Shown: in pieces, positions 11,150 to 19,257 of the stretch
Position numbering within the stretch: position 1 is the first letter of the stretch
Layout of the letters: each line of letters begins with the position of its first letter
Assembly: GCF_008086045.1 (NCBI RefSeq)
Contig: NZ_VSEY01000005.1
Span: 1-64,000 of the forward strand
Direction of reading: 5' to 3'
Length of the DNA: 64,000 bases
Source of the DNA: Nonomuraea sp. PA05
GTDB lineage: Bacteria; Actinomycetota; Actinomycetes; Streptosporangiales; Streptosporangiaceae
Program-made: the position numbers and the translations under genes
Notes under the pieces: model-generated
What the model was told of the DNA's origin: nothing
The model's input: the letters and a program-made list of their open reading frames with translations, nothing else
Database searches by the model: none

Positions 11150-11206
11150 GGGAGGCCTCCTCACGGATGGATCAGCGCTTCGATCGAACGGCGTGAGCGG
11201 CGTCAC

Positions 11207-11225
11207 GGCGGTCTCAATATGAGAC
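11207..11225. promoter_or_regulatory. Palindromic site in the mimR divergent promoter gap
   Basis: GTCTCA-ATA-TGAGAC (11211-11225) is a perfect inverted repeat with a 3-bp centre. Preceded by GGCG, it shares GGCGGTCTCAA with the triple repeat at 10866-10913. It lies between the divergent starts at 11149 and 11333, so one bound dimer could serve both promoters. Confidence 0.7.
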
Positions 11226-11332
11226 AGGTATCGGACAGGCGGCGCGTATGGTGAAGTCTCGACGTAAACCCGCAAGCCCTCCCGCGGGGCCCGACCTCGC
11301 CCGCGAGAGCGTTCCCGCGAACAGGGGGCCCC

Positions 11333-13132
11333 ATGCCGCCCGCACTGACGCGTCCAGGTGACGGTGACGACCTGGCCAAGGTTCGCGAACGATTCCTGAC
11401 CGCGGAAGCCATCGATCCACGCCACGTACGCGACGCCATCCTCGCGTCGTGGCGGCGATCCCAGCGCCTCAACGTGGCGGCCGATCGCATCGCCCTGACC
11501 TACATGCGCGACCCCGACCTCGACACCCCGCTGAGCCGCAGCGCCCTGCCGGTGCTCATGCATCTGCGCGAGCACCTGGACGGCCAGCCGATCAGCATCA
11601 TCCTCACCGACCCGGCGGGGCTGGTGCTGGCCCGGCTGGCGGCCGACCACGCTCTCGACGAGCATCTCGACCACGTCCAGCTCGCGCCCGGCTTCAGCTA
11701 CGCGGAGGAGTTCGTCGGCACCAACGGCATCGGCACGGCCCTGGAGGGCGGGCGGCCGATGCACGTGTTCGGCCACGAGCACTACGCCGAGCACCTGGAG
11801 GACCTGGCCTGCGCGGGCGTGCCGATCCACCATCCGATCTCCAGGAAGACCGTCGGCGCCGTCGATCTGACCTGCTGGCGCAAGGACGCCGACCCACTGC
11901 TGCTGGCGCTGGCCAAGACCACCGCCGACCAGATCCAGCAGGCCCTGTTCACCGACAGCAACCTCCGCGATCTGGAGCTGCTGCAGGAGTACCAGCGGGC
12001 GTGCCGGCGCACCGCCGGCATCGTCTTCGCGATCAGCAACGACGTCGTGATGATGAACGACCACGCCCGGCGGGTGCTGGATCCGGGCGAGCAGTCGATC
12101 CTGCTCGGGCAGGCGGCCGACGCTCTCGCCACCCGCCACCCGGCCGCGGTGGTCATGGTCGAGCTGCCCAGCGGCCTCAAGGCGAAGATGCGCTGCCGTC
12201 CCGTGCGTGGCCAGGGCCGCCCGGCCGGCGGTGTCGTGCACGTGAAGCTCGTCGAGCTCGGCGAGCGGCCGCACGGCGAGGTCGTGACGCCGCCGCGGAT
12301 GTTCCTGCCGGGCCTGGTCGGCTCCGGCGCGCTGTGGTCACGCGGCTGCCACCAGGTCGAGGCGGTCCACGCGGCCGGTGAGTGGCTCGCGCTGGAGGGC
12401 GAGCCCGGCGTCGGCAAGCTGGCGGTCCTGCGGGCCGTCCACCGGCGCCACACCCCGGCCGCCCGCTTCTGCGTGCTGGACGCCGCCGAGGCCACCGACC
12501 GGAGCTGGGCCGCCGCGGCGCGCAGGGAACTGCTGGGCGGTACGGGCAGCCTGGTGATCCGGCACATCGACCGGCTCAGCGCCGGGCGGCTGCACGCGCT
12601 GTCGGCGGCTGTGCGAGCGGCCACCGCCGCGGACCGGCCGGACCCGCTGTGGGTCGCGGTCACGCTGAGCCGGCGGGAGGACCACGGCGAGCTGGCCGAG
12701 CTGCTGCGCTTCTTCCCGAGCACGGTCGAGCTCCCGCCGCTGCGCCACCACGTCGATGACGTCCACGCGCTGGTGCCGTTCTTCCTCGGCAAGCTCGTGC
12801 CGGGCGGCCGCCTGGTGTGCTCACCGGAGGCGATGCAGCTTCTCGTGCGGTCGAGCTGGCCGGGCAACGCCGAGCAGCTCTGGCAGGTGTTGCGGCGGAT
12901 CGTCCAGCACCGGCGCACCGGCTCGATCAGGCCGAACGACCTGCCGCCTGAATGCCGCACGGTCAGCCGCCGGTTGCTCAGCCCGCTGGAGGCCATGGAG
13001 CGCGACGCCATCGTGCAGAGCCTGATCGACCACGACGGCAACAAGGTCAAGGCGGCCAGGTCGCTCGGCATGTCGCGGGCCACGATCTATCGCAAGATCC
13101 ACGGGTACGGCATCGTGCCTCCGACCGGCTGA
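11333..13132 (+). CDS. mimR: AcoR/MimR-type transcriptional activator (GAF, degenerate AAA+, Fis HTH)
   Basis: A 599-residue regulator built like an NtrC-family activator. An N-terminal GAF-like sensor region spans residues 60-200 (including ILTDPAGLVLARLA and GFSYAEEFVGTNGIGTALEG). A degenerate AAA+ module at about 350-530 has the Walker A variant GEPGVGKLA but no GAFTGA loop. A Fis-type helix-turn-helix at the C-terminus reads NKVKAARSLGMSRATIYRKI. Loss of GAFTGA fits actinobacteria, which lack sigma-54. MimR of Mycobacterium smegmatis is the closest known role: activation of the mimABCD operon. Here it is divergent from that operon. Confidence 0.88.
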   Translation: MPPALTRPGDGDDLAKVRERFLTAEAIDPRHVRDAILASWRRSQRLNVAADRIALTYMRDPDLDTPLSRSALPVLMHLREHLDGQPISIILTDPAGLVLARLAADHALDEHLDHVQLAPGFSYAEEFVGTNGIGTALEGGRPMHVFGHEHYAEHLEDLACAGVPIHHPISRKTVGAVDLTCWRKDADPLLLALAKTTADQIQQALFTDSNLRDLELLQEYQRACRRTAGIVFAISNDVVMMNDHARRVLDPGEQSILLGQAADALATRHPAAVVMVELPSGLKAKMRCRPVRGQGRPAGGVVHVKLVELGERPHGEVVTPPRMFLPGLVGSGALWSRGCHQVEAVHAAGEWLALEGEPGVGKLAVLRAVHRRHTPAARFCVLDAAEATDRSWAAAARRELLGGTGSLVIRHIDRLSAGRLHALSAAVRAATAADRPDPLWVAVTLSRREDHGELAELLRFFPSTVELPPLRHHVDDVHALVPFFLGKLVPGGRLVCSPEAMQLLVRSSWPGNAEQLWQVLRRIVQHRRTGSIRPNDLPPECRTVSRRLLSPLEAMERDAIVQSLIDHDGNKVKAARSLGMSRATIYRKIHGYGIVPPTG

Positions 13133-13179
13133 ACGCCTCCGGACGGCCTGCCGGCTCCTGGGCCCCCACATGCCGGGGT

Positions 13180-13252
13180 GCCGCTCCAGGGATTCGAACC
13201 CTGAACCTCCGCCTCCTGAAGACGGCGCCTCTGCCAGTTGGGCCAGAGCGGC
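13180..13252 (-). tRNA. tRNA with CAG anticodon and a short variable arm (tRNA-Leu-like)
   Basis: The minus strand folds into a cloverleaf: 7-bp acceptor (GCCGCTC with GAGCGGC), D-arm with GG, anticodon stem CCGTC/GGCGG with loop TTCAGGA, and a T-arm with TTCGAAT. The anticodon CAG would read the Leu codon CUG, and the discriminator base is A73 as in tRNA-Leu. However, the variable region is only about 5 nt, whereas bacterial tRNA-Leu normally has a long class II variable arm. Amino-acid identity is therefore uncertain. No CCA is encoded. Confidence 0.75.
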
Positions 13253-13370
13253 TTGGGCCCCGGGCTTGGCTGGCGTGGGCCGGCCCGGGGCGGGGGCGGG
13301 GTCCGGCCGGGGGGCGCCATTCCCGCCGGCCAGGCCGTAGCCCGCGGCCCTTTCCTTTCAGGGCCGTCGT

Positions 13371-13445
13371 CCGAGTGGCAGGATTCGAACCTGCGGTGCT
13401 CCTGCTCCCAAGGCAGGCGGGCTGACCAAGCTGCCCCACACTCGG
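13371..13445 (-). tRNA. tRNA-Pro (anticodon UGG)
   Basis: A cloverleaf on the minus strand: acceptor CCGAGTG/CACTCGG, D-arm, anticodon stem CCTGC/GCAGG with loop CTTGGGA giving UGG, a short variable loop, and T-arm GCAGG-TTCGAAT-CCTGC. C1-G72 and A73 are the usual proline identity elements. It is transcribed just before the CAG-anticodon tRNA, about 120 bp away, and has a terminator-like hairpin only 17 bp upstream of its 5' end. Confidence 0.88.
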
Positions 13446-13462
13446 TTTTCACGAACAAAGAA

Positions 13463-13529
13463 GAAAGCCGCCTCGATGCGCATTCGAGACGGCTTTCCGG
13501 TAACCCGTGAGAGGGTTATCCGGAAAGCC
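13463..13529 (-). terminator. Two overlapping, mutually exclusive hairpins; one is terminator-like
   Basis: Read on the minus strand, hairpin A (13529-13491) pairs GGCTTTCCGG and AACCC with GGGTT and CCGGAAAGCC. Hairpin B (13497-13463) pairs GAAAGCCG plus TCGA with TCGA plus CGGCTTTC around a 7-base loop and is followed by a T-rich run (TTCTTTGTT). The stretch 13491-13497 belongs to both, so they cannot form together. B is a likely terminator after the mscS gene; A could act as an antiterminator for the tRNAs that follow. Confidence 0.6.
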
Positions 13530-13659
13530 TTCGCCGCAGCTCAGGCAGGGTGGCGACGGAGGGTCGCGGCAGAACCGGAGTAAGCACCTCGCCGCCTTTC
13601 GAAGGTCGTTGCTGGACGATGTCCACGGTAAACCGGTGATCGGGTGGCGTGCCACCCAA

Positions 13660-14721
13660 TTAATCTCCGGCGCCGACGCGGCTTTCCGGGGTCTCGACGC
13701 GGAAGCGCGGCAGCGAGTCGGGGTAGTTGTCGCGGACGAAATTGACCAGGAATTCGCGTACGTCGCACTTGAGGTCCCAGGACGACGGCGAGTCGGCGGC
13801 GCTCATCAGGGCGCGCAGTTCGACGAGGCCGTTCGGCAGCACGTCGGTGACCTGGAGGGTCCAGTCCTTCTGGTCCCACAGCGGGTTGTTCTGGAGGAAC
13901 TCGTACAGGGCGTCGCGAAGTTTCGGGACGGGGACGGACCAGTCGACGCGCAGGAGGCAGACGGCCAGGACGCGGCTGCCGTGGCGGGTCCAGTTCTCGA
14001 ACGGGTTCTGGGTGAAGTAGGAGACGGGGAGTACGAGGCGGCGTTCGTCCCAGAGGCGCACCACCACGTACGTGAGGGTGAGCTCCTCGATGCGGCCCCA
14101 TTCGTTCTCCACGACGACCACGTCGTCCAGGCGCAGCGCGTCGCTGAAGGCGAGTTGCAGGCCGGCGAGCATGTTGCCGATCGTGGGCTGGGCGGCGATG
14201 CCGACGATGGCGCCGGCGATGCCGGCCGAGGCGAGCAGGCCGGCGCCGAGCGCGCGGACCTGCGGGAAGGAGAAGAGCATGGCGCCGACCGCGATCACGA
14301 TGATGATCGCGGCGGCGACGCGGCGGACGAGCGCGATCTGCGTCATGATCCGCCGCGCCCGCCGGTTGCGTTCGCCCTCGACCAGCACGAGCCGGTCGAG
14401 GATGACGTCCGTCAGCGCGTACGCCGCCTGCACGATCAGCCAGGTGACCGCGGCGATGCTGGCCAGGCCGAGCACTCGTTCGACGGTGCCGGCCAAGGCT
14501 TTCTCGCTCGCGGAGTCGCCGAACATGCCCGGCCCGAACACGAGGTTGAACGCCAGCACGGCGGCCACCGAGAAGGCCGGCCACGTGCAGTGCTCCACCA
14601 GATGCCGGGCCAGAGCCCATTTCCGGCCCACCTTGGTGAGGATGCGTCTGGTCACCTCCACCAGGAGGATGGCTCCCACCACCGAGATGACGAGGATCGG
14701 CCAGTCAGCCGGAGACTGCAC
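13660..14721 (-). CDS. MscS-family mechanosensitive ion channel
   Basis: About 353 residues with four to five N-terminal membrane segments and the MscS core (pore helix region GAGLLASAGIAGAIVGIAAQ, then the beta domain DVVVVENEWGRIEELTLTYVVV). It releases osmolytes under membrane tension. The GTG at 14721 is preferred because GGGGGG lies nine bases upstream; a TTG at 14736 is the alternative. It is downstream of nrdB on the same strand (20 bp), but function suggests separate regulation. The C-terminal cytosolic domain is complete. Confidence 0.88.
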   Translation of the reverse strand: MQSPADWPILVISVVGAILLVEVTRRILTKVGRKWALARHLVEHCTWPAFSVAAVLAFNLVFGPGMFGDSASEKALAGTVERVLGLASIAAVTWLIVQAAYALTDVILDRLVLVEGERNRRARRIMTQIALVRRVAAAIIIVIAVGAMLFSFPQVRALGAGLLASAGIAGAIVGIAAQPTIGNMLAGLQLAFSDALRLDDVVVVENEWGRIEELTLTYVVVRLWDERRLVLPVSYFTQNPFENWTRHGSRVLAVCLLRVDWSVPVPKLRDALYEFLQNNPLWDQKDWTLQVTDVLPNGLVELRALMSAADSPSSWDLKCDVREFLVNFVRDNYPDSLPRFRVETPESRVGAGD

Positions 14722-14741
14722 GCGCTTGCCCCCCAAGTGTC

Positions 14742-15737
14742 TTAGAACGTCTCGTCAAAGGTCACATTTCCCTCAACTGCCACTTGATACGCAGAGACAC
14801 GCCGTTCGAAGAAATTGGCCAGCTCCTGCACGTCCTGCAACTCCATGAACGCGAACGGGTTCGCTGAGCCGTAACGCCGCGGCATCCCCAGCCTGACCAG
14901 GCGTTGGTCGGCGACGTACTCAAGGTACTGGCGCATCTGGGCGACGCTCATGCCCGGCATGCCGTCGCCGCAAAGATCTTCGGCGAAGGCCAGCTCGGCG
15001 GCCACCGCCTCCTCCAGCATCAGCGTCACCTGCTTGCCCAGCTCGTCGTCGAAGAGGGACGGCTCCTCGGCCCGCACGGTGTCGACCACGCTGAACGCGA
15101 ACTCCATGTGCATGGACTCGTCGCGGAACACCCAGTTCGTGCCGGTGGCCAGGCCGCTGAGCAGGCCGCGGGAGCGGAACCAGTACACGTAGGCGAAGGC
15201 GCCGTAGAAGAACAGGCCCTCGATGCAGGCGGCGAAGCAGATGAGGTTGAGCAGGAACCGGCGGCGTTCGGCGGCGGTCTCCAGCCGCCGCAGGCTCTCG
15301 ATGGAGTCGATCCACTTGAAGCAGAACTCGGCCTTGTCGCGGATCGACGGGATGTGCTCGATCGCGGCGAACGCCTTGACCCGCTCGTCCGGGTCGGGCA
15401 GGTACGTGTCGAGCAGCGTCAGGTAGAACTGCACGTGCACGGCCTCCTCGAAGAGCTGCCTGCTCAGGTACAGGCGCGCCTCGGGGGCGTTGACGTGCTG
15501 GTAGAGGTTGAGCACGAGGTTGTTGGCGACGATGGAGTCGCCGGTGGCGAAGAAGGCGACCAGCCGGTTGATCAGGTGCCGCTCCTGCGGCGTCATCTTG
15601 GCCAGGTCGGCGAGGTCGTTGTGCAGGTCCACCTCCTCGACGGTCCACGTGTTGCGGATCGCGGCGCGGTAGCGCTCGTAGAAGTCGGGGTAGCGCATGG
15701 GCCGGAGGGTGAGGTCCATTCCGGGGTCGAGCAGCAT
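14742..15737 (-). CDS. nrdB: Class I ribonucleotide reductase small (beta) subunit
   Basis: A 331-residue ferritin-like radical subunit. Metal ligands are visible as Asp67, Glu98 with His101 (FEEAVHVQFY), and a later Glu-x-x-His (RDESMHMEFA). Tyr105, four residues after His101, is the expected radical tyrosine. The protein generates the tyrosyl radical used by NrdA to reduce ribonucleotides. It starts 14 bp after the nrdA stop and is presumably co-transcribed under the cobalamin riboswitch. Confidence 0.95.
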   Translation of the reverse strand: MLLDPGMDLTLRPMRYPDFYERYRAAIRNTWTVEEVDLHNDLADLAKMTPQERHLINRLVAFFATGDSIVANNLVLNLYQHVNAPEARLYLSRQLFEEAVHVQFYLTLLDTYLPDPDERVKAFAAIEHIPSIRDKAEFCFKWIDSIESLRRLETAAERRRFLLNLICFAACIEGLFFYGAFAYVYWFRSRGLLSGLATGTNWVFRDESMHMEFAFSVVDTVRAEEPSLFDDELGKQVTLMLEEAVAAELAFAEDLCGDGMPGMSVAQMRQYLEYVADQRLVRLGMPRRYGSANPFAFMELQDVQELANFFERRVSAYQVAVEGNVTFDETF

Positions 15738-15751
15738 GAGGGAGTGGCTCC

Positions 15752-17902
15752 TTACTGGCAGGCTTCGCAGGATTCGGGGTTCTCGAGTGAGCAGGCGACC
15801 GCTTCGACGGCGGCGACCGTGGTCTGGGCGATGCGGGTGGCGGGGCGGGAACGCAGGTAGTACGTGGTCTTCAGGCCCTGCTTCCAGGCGTAGGCGTACA
15901 TCGAGGAGAGCTTGCCGATGGTGGGGCTGGCCATGAAGAGGTTGAGTGACTGCGCCTGGTCGATGTACGGCTGGCGCGCGGCGGCCAGGTCGATGAGCGC
16001 CTTCTGCGGCAGCTCCCAGGCCGTCCGGTAGAGCAGTTTGAGGTCGTCAGGGATGCCGGGCACCGCCTGCACCGAGCCGTCGGCCCGCTTGAGGTCGTCG
16101 CGAAGCTGCTGCGTCCACAGGCCACGGGCTTGCAGGTCGGCCACCAGGTAGCGGTTGACCTGCAAGAACTCGCCCGACAGGGTTTCGCGCTTGAACACGT
16201 TGGACACCTGCGGCTCGATGCACTCGTAGCAGCCCGCGATGGAGGCGATCGTGGCGGTGGGCGCGATGGCGATCATGAGGGAGTTGCGCAGGCCGGTGCG
16301 GGCGATCTTCTCGCGCAGCGCGTCCCAGCGGGGGGTCGGGGCCGTGTAGTGGTCCGGGTGCAGGACGCCGCCCGCCGCGCGGGTGTCGGCGTAGGAGGGG
16401 TGCCGGCCGCGCTCGGCCGCCAGGTCGGCCGAGGTGTCGTACGCGGCCAGCGCGATCTCCTCGGAGATCCTGGTGGACAGCTCCAGCGCCCGCGGCGAGT
16501 CGAACGGCAGCCGCAGCGCGAAGAACACGTCGGCCAGCCCCATCAGGCCGAGCCCGATGGGCCGCCAGCGCTTGTTGGCCGCCTCGGCCTCGGGGGTCGG
16601 GTAGAAGCCGAGGTCGATGGTGCGGTCGAGGAAGCGTACGGCGGTGCGCACGGTCCGCCGCAGCCGCTCCCAGTCGACGTCCCCCTCCGCCAGGTGGGCG
16701 GCCAGGTTGATCGAGCCGAGGTTGCAGACGGCGGTCTCGGCGTCGCTGGTGACCTCCAGGATCTCGGTGCAGAGGTTCGACAGGTGGATGACGTTCTCGG
16801 GGCGGGCGGTCTGGTTGGAGGTGCGGTTGGCGGCGTCCTTGAAGGTCATCCAGCCGTTGCCGGTCTGGGCGAGGGTACGCATCATGCGGCCGTACAGGGT
16901 GCGGGCCGGGATCTGCCTGACCTGTCGCCCGGTGTCCTCGTATTGGCGATATTTCGCGGTGAAGGTTTCGCCGTACAGGTCCGTGAGGTCAGGCGTCTCC
17001 TTCGGGTCGAACAGCGACCACATCTCGTCGGCCTCGACCCGGCGCATGAACTCGTCGGGCACCCAGTTGGCCAGGTTCAGGTTGTGGGTGCGGCGGGCGT
17101 CCTCGCCGGTGTTGTCCCGCAGCTCCAGGAACTCCTCGATGTCGGCGTGCCAGGTCTCCAGGTAGACGCAGGCCGCGCCCTTGCGCCGGCCGCCCTGGTT
17201 GACGGCGGCCACGGACGAGTCGAGGGTGCGCAGCCAGGGCACGATGCCGTTGGAGTGGCCGTTCGTGCCTCTGATCAGGGAGCCGCGCGAGCGCACCCGG
17301 GTCCAGGAGATGCCGATGCCGCCGGCGTACTTGGACAGCCGGGCCACCTGCCCGTACCGGTCGTAGATCCCTTCGAGCTCGTCGCGCGGCGAGTCGAGCA
17401 GGAAGCAGGACGAGAGCTGCGGGCGGCGCGAGCCGGAGTTGAACAGCGTGGGCGAGCTGGGCAGGTACGACAGCGTGGACATGAGCGCGTACAGCTCGGC
17501 GGCCTCGGCGACGCTCCGCGACAGGCCGCAGGCGACGCGCAGGAAGAAGTGCTGCGGACGCTCCAGCACCTTGCGGGTCTCGGGGTGGCGCAGCAGGTAG
17601 CGGTCGTGGACCGTGCGCAGCCCGAAGTACTCGAACCGGTCGTCGGCCTGCTCCGAGACGAGCGCGTCCAGCTCGGCCGCGTGCGCGGCGACGAACGCGG
17701 CGAGCTCGTCCTGGATCAGCCCGGCCGCGTGGGTGGCCGCGATCGACTCGGAGAACGACCGCACGCCGTGCCCGGCCGCCTCGTCGGCGATCTCCTCGGC
17801 CAGCAGCCGCGCGGCGACCCGCGAGTTGGCCGGGTCGGCGATCACCCGCGCGGCGGCCTCCTCGATGGCCAGGCGGCGGTCGATCTCGACGATCTGCGTC
17901 AC
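15752..17902 (-). CDS. nrdA: Class I ribonucleotide reductase large (alpha) subunit
   Basis: A 716-residue catalytic subunit. Key features in order: the active-site segment RRPQLSSCFLLDSP, the NLCTEILE motif (Asn, Cys, Glu) that carries the thiyl radical chemistry, PTATIASIAGCYE, and the C-terminal redox pair SCEACQ. It reduces ribonucleoside diphosphates for DNA synthesis. The GTG at 17902 is chosen because GAGGAG lies seven bases before it; an ATG at 17917 overlaps that site and longer frames run into the riboswitch. In Streptomyces the equivalent nrdABS operon is shut down by coenzyme B12 when the B12-dependent class II enzyme can act. Confidence 0.95.
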   Translation of the reverse strand: MTQIVEIDRRLAIEEAAARVIADPANSRVAARLLAEEIADEAAGHGVRSFSESIAATHAAGLIQDELAAFVAAHAAELDALVSEQADDRFEYFGLRTVHDRYLLRHPETRKVLERPQHFFLRVACGLSRSVAEAAELYALMSTLSYLPSSPTLFNSGSRRPQLSSCFLLDSPRDELEGIYDRYGQVARLSKYAGGIGISWTRVRSRGSLIRGTNGHSNGIVPWLRTLDSSVAAVNQGGRRKGAACVYLETWHADIEEFLELRDNTGEDARRTHNLNLANWVPDEFMRRVEADEMWSLFDPKETPDLTDLYGETFTAKYRQYEDTGRQVRQIPARTLYGRMMRTLAQTGNGWMTFKDAANRTSNQTARPENVIHLSNLCTEILEVTSDAETAVCNLGSINLAAHLAEGDVDWERLRRTVRTAVRFLDRTIDLGFYPTPEAEAANKRWRPIGLGLMGLADVFFALRLPFDSPRALELSTRISEEIALAAYDTSADLAAERGRHPSYADTRAAGGVLHPDHYTAPTPRWDALREKIARTGLRNSLMIAIAPTATIASIAGCYECIEPQVSNVFKRETLSGEFLQVNRYLVADLQARGLWTQQLRDDLKRADGSVQAVPGIPDDLKLLYRTAWELPQKALIDLAAARQPYIDQAQSLNLFMASPTIGKLSSMYAYAWKQGLKTTYYLRSRPATRIAQTTVAAVEAVACSLENPESCEACQ

Positions 17903-17997
17903 GTTCGCTCTCCTCATCCCCGTGAGGGCATGCGAGAGCACGGCAGCACGAAGCCGCGGCGCGCTCCGGCCTGCCCTCGAGACCATGAACACTGCAC

Positions 17998-18014
17998 GCC
18001 GGGCAGCGCCCGGC
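17998..18014 (-). promoter_or_regulatory. Hairpin between the cobalamin riboswitch and nrdA
   Basis: GCCGGGC (17998-18004) and GCCCGGC (18008-18014) form a 7-bp GC stem with a 3-base loop directly after the riboswitch core. It has no T-run. It is a candidate expression platform (terminator or roadblock) of the riboswitch. Confidence 0.45.
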
Positions 18015-18020
18015 ATGCCG

Positions 18021-18200
18021 CTGGCAGGTCTTCGGGCTCGCGGGCACGCTCGATGGCACCTACTGGCCGTCGCTTCCCGGATCTCTCCAGTGCGAATGAC
18101 GGCGGTCGTTCCCGCTCACCGCTGCGGGGCAGCCCCGGAATCGCACCGGGTTCCCTTTTGCTCCGCCTCCTGAGAGGCGAACCAGCGACGAGCAGGATCC
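18021..18200 (-). ncRNA. Cobalamin (coenzyme B12) riboswitch upstream of nrdAB
   Basis: The minus-strand leader contains the conserved blocks in order: GGGAACCCGGTGCGATTCC, then GGGCTGCCCCGCAGCGGTGA, then CCGGGAAGCGACGGCCAG, and finally GCCCGCGAGCCCGAAGACCTGCC-like sequence near the 3' end (18021-18050). Spacing and order match the cobalamin riboswitch family. It lies about 120 bp before the nrdA start. It should repress nrdAB when B12 is abundant, as shown for the Streptomyces class Ia operon. This implies a B12-dependent nrdJ elsewhere in the genome. Confidence 0.9.
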
Positions 18201-18205
18201 TACAT

Positions 18206-19144
18206 CTAGTGGCCGTTCCCGCAACTGCCCCAGCATGTTGTGGCTTTGGTCGTGTCGAGCAGGCCGAGATCCCGCAGCACGGCGCGGGTGCGGGCGAGCT
18301 CGGTGTCCAGCCAGCGGGCGAAGTCGTCGCCGGACAGCGGGATCGGCAGCCAGCCGGCGGCCAGGCAGGCCGCCTCCCACTCGCTGGACGCGATCACCGC
18401 CTCGCACATGCGCACGGCCGACTCGCGGCTCTCGTCCGGCATGTCCTCGGGGCCGAACGCGGCCGTCCAGTCGGCGAAGTCCACCCGGACGCCGCACTCC
18501 AGCAGCGTCGGCACCTCCAGGTCGGGCACCCGCCGGGCCGAGGAGACGGCGAGCGCCCTGACCCGGCCGCGTCCGATGGCGGTACGCCAGTCGGCCAGCG
18601 GGCCCGCGGCGGCCACCGCCTTGCCGGACAGCAGCGCGGAGGCGGCCTCGCCCAGCCTGGGGTAGCCGGTGTAGTCGACCCGTCTGCCGTCCGCGCCGAT
18701 CGCCCTGGCGATCAGGCCGAACAGCAGGTGGTCGGGCTCGCCCTGCGGCCCGCCGGCCAGGAGTGCCTGGCCGGGGCTGGCGAGGAGGCGGGCGGCGAAG
18801 TCGTCGAAGTCGCGCAGCGGGGAACGGTCGGGCACGACCACCACCTCGACCTGGCCGCTCAGCCTGGCGAGCGGGGTGCCGGTGTCGAGCAGGCTCTGGC
18901 CGTTGTTCAGCTCGGCGGCGGCGAGGGCGGGCAGGCCGCTCACGGTGATCGCGGGGCCGAGGGCCGCCGCGAAGCCAGCCGCGCGGGCCGCGTCGGCGAA
19001 CGCCCGTCCGACGCGTGACCAGCGCTGCCCGGCCGCGTTGATCGAGAATCCGGTACGCAGCACGTTACCCGCCCGTTCCGTGCCGCAACCGGCAGCGCAG
19101 GCGAGGGCGCCGAACCCGCAGGCGAGGAACCGCCGCCGGCGCAT
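18206..19144 (-). CDS. TctC/Bug-family substrate-binding lipoprotein
   Basis: A 312-residue periplasmic-type binding protein. The N-terminus MRRRRFLACGFGALACAAGC is a lipoprotein signal with a lipobox ending at the cysteine. The rest resembles Bug receptors of tripartite tricarboxylate transporters (conserved VVVVPDRSPLRDFDDF, then GGPQGEPDHLLFGLIARAIG). No tctA or tctB membrane genes are nearby, so it may act alone as a sensor or serve a transporter elsewhere. The start at 19144 is supported by GGGGGAGAAG upstream. It ends close to the riboswitch promoter region, with an unusual CWGSCGNGH tail. Confidence 0.78.
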   Translation of the reverse strand: MRRRRFLACGFGALACAAGCGTERAGNVLRTGFSINAAGQRWSRVGRAFADAARAAGFAAALGPAITVSGLPALAAAELNNGQSLLDTGTPLARLSGQVEVVVVPDRSPLRDFDDFAARLLASPGQALLAGGPQGEPDHLLFGLIARAIGADGRRVDYTGYPRLGEAASALLSGKAVAAAGPLADWRTAIGRGRVRALAVSSARRVPDLEVPTLLECGVRVDFADWTAAFGPEDMPDESRESAVRMCEAVIASSEWEAACLAAGWLPIPLSGDDFARWLDTELARTRAVLRDLGLLDTTKATTCWGSCGNGH

Positions 19145-19257
19145 GTACTTCTCCCCCGAATCCCCCATTACTCTAGGTTATTAACCCATTACAAGACGCG
19201 TTACACCGGGGTCATGGTCAACAACCAAAATCGCTATTCTTTACGATTTTTCGTCGC

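Noticed and set aside
10854..11337. Sigma-54 promoter expected for an NtrC-like activator
   Set aside because: No GG/GC pair at -24/-12 spacing was seen, and the regulator lacks GAFTGA; actinobacteria normally lack rpoN.
13180..13445. tRNA pair as an integration site for a mobile element
   Set aside because: No integrase gene and no flanking direct repeat of a tRNA 3' end were found.
18060..18497. 145-codon frame overlapping the riboswitch
   Set aside because: It lies on the riboswitch RNA and the 3' end of the Bug lipoprotein gene in a shadow frame.
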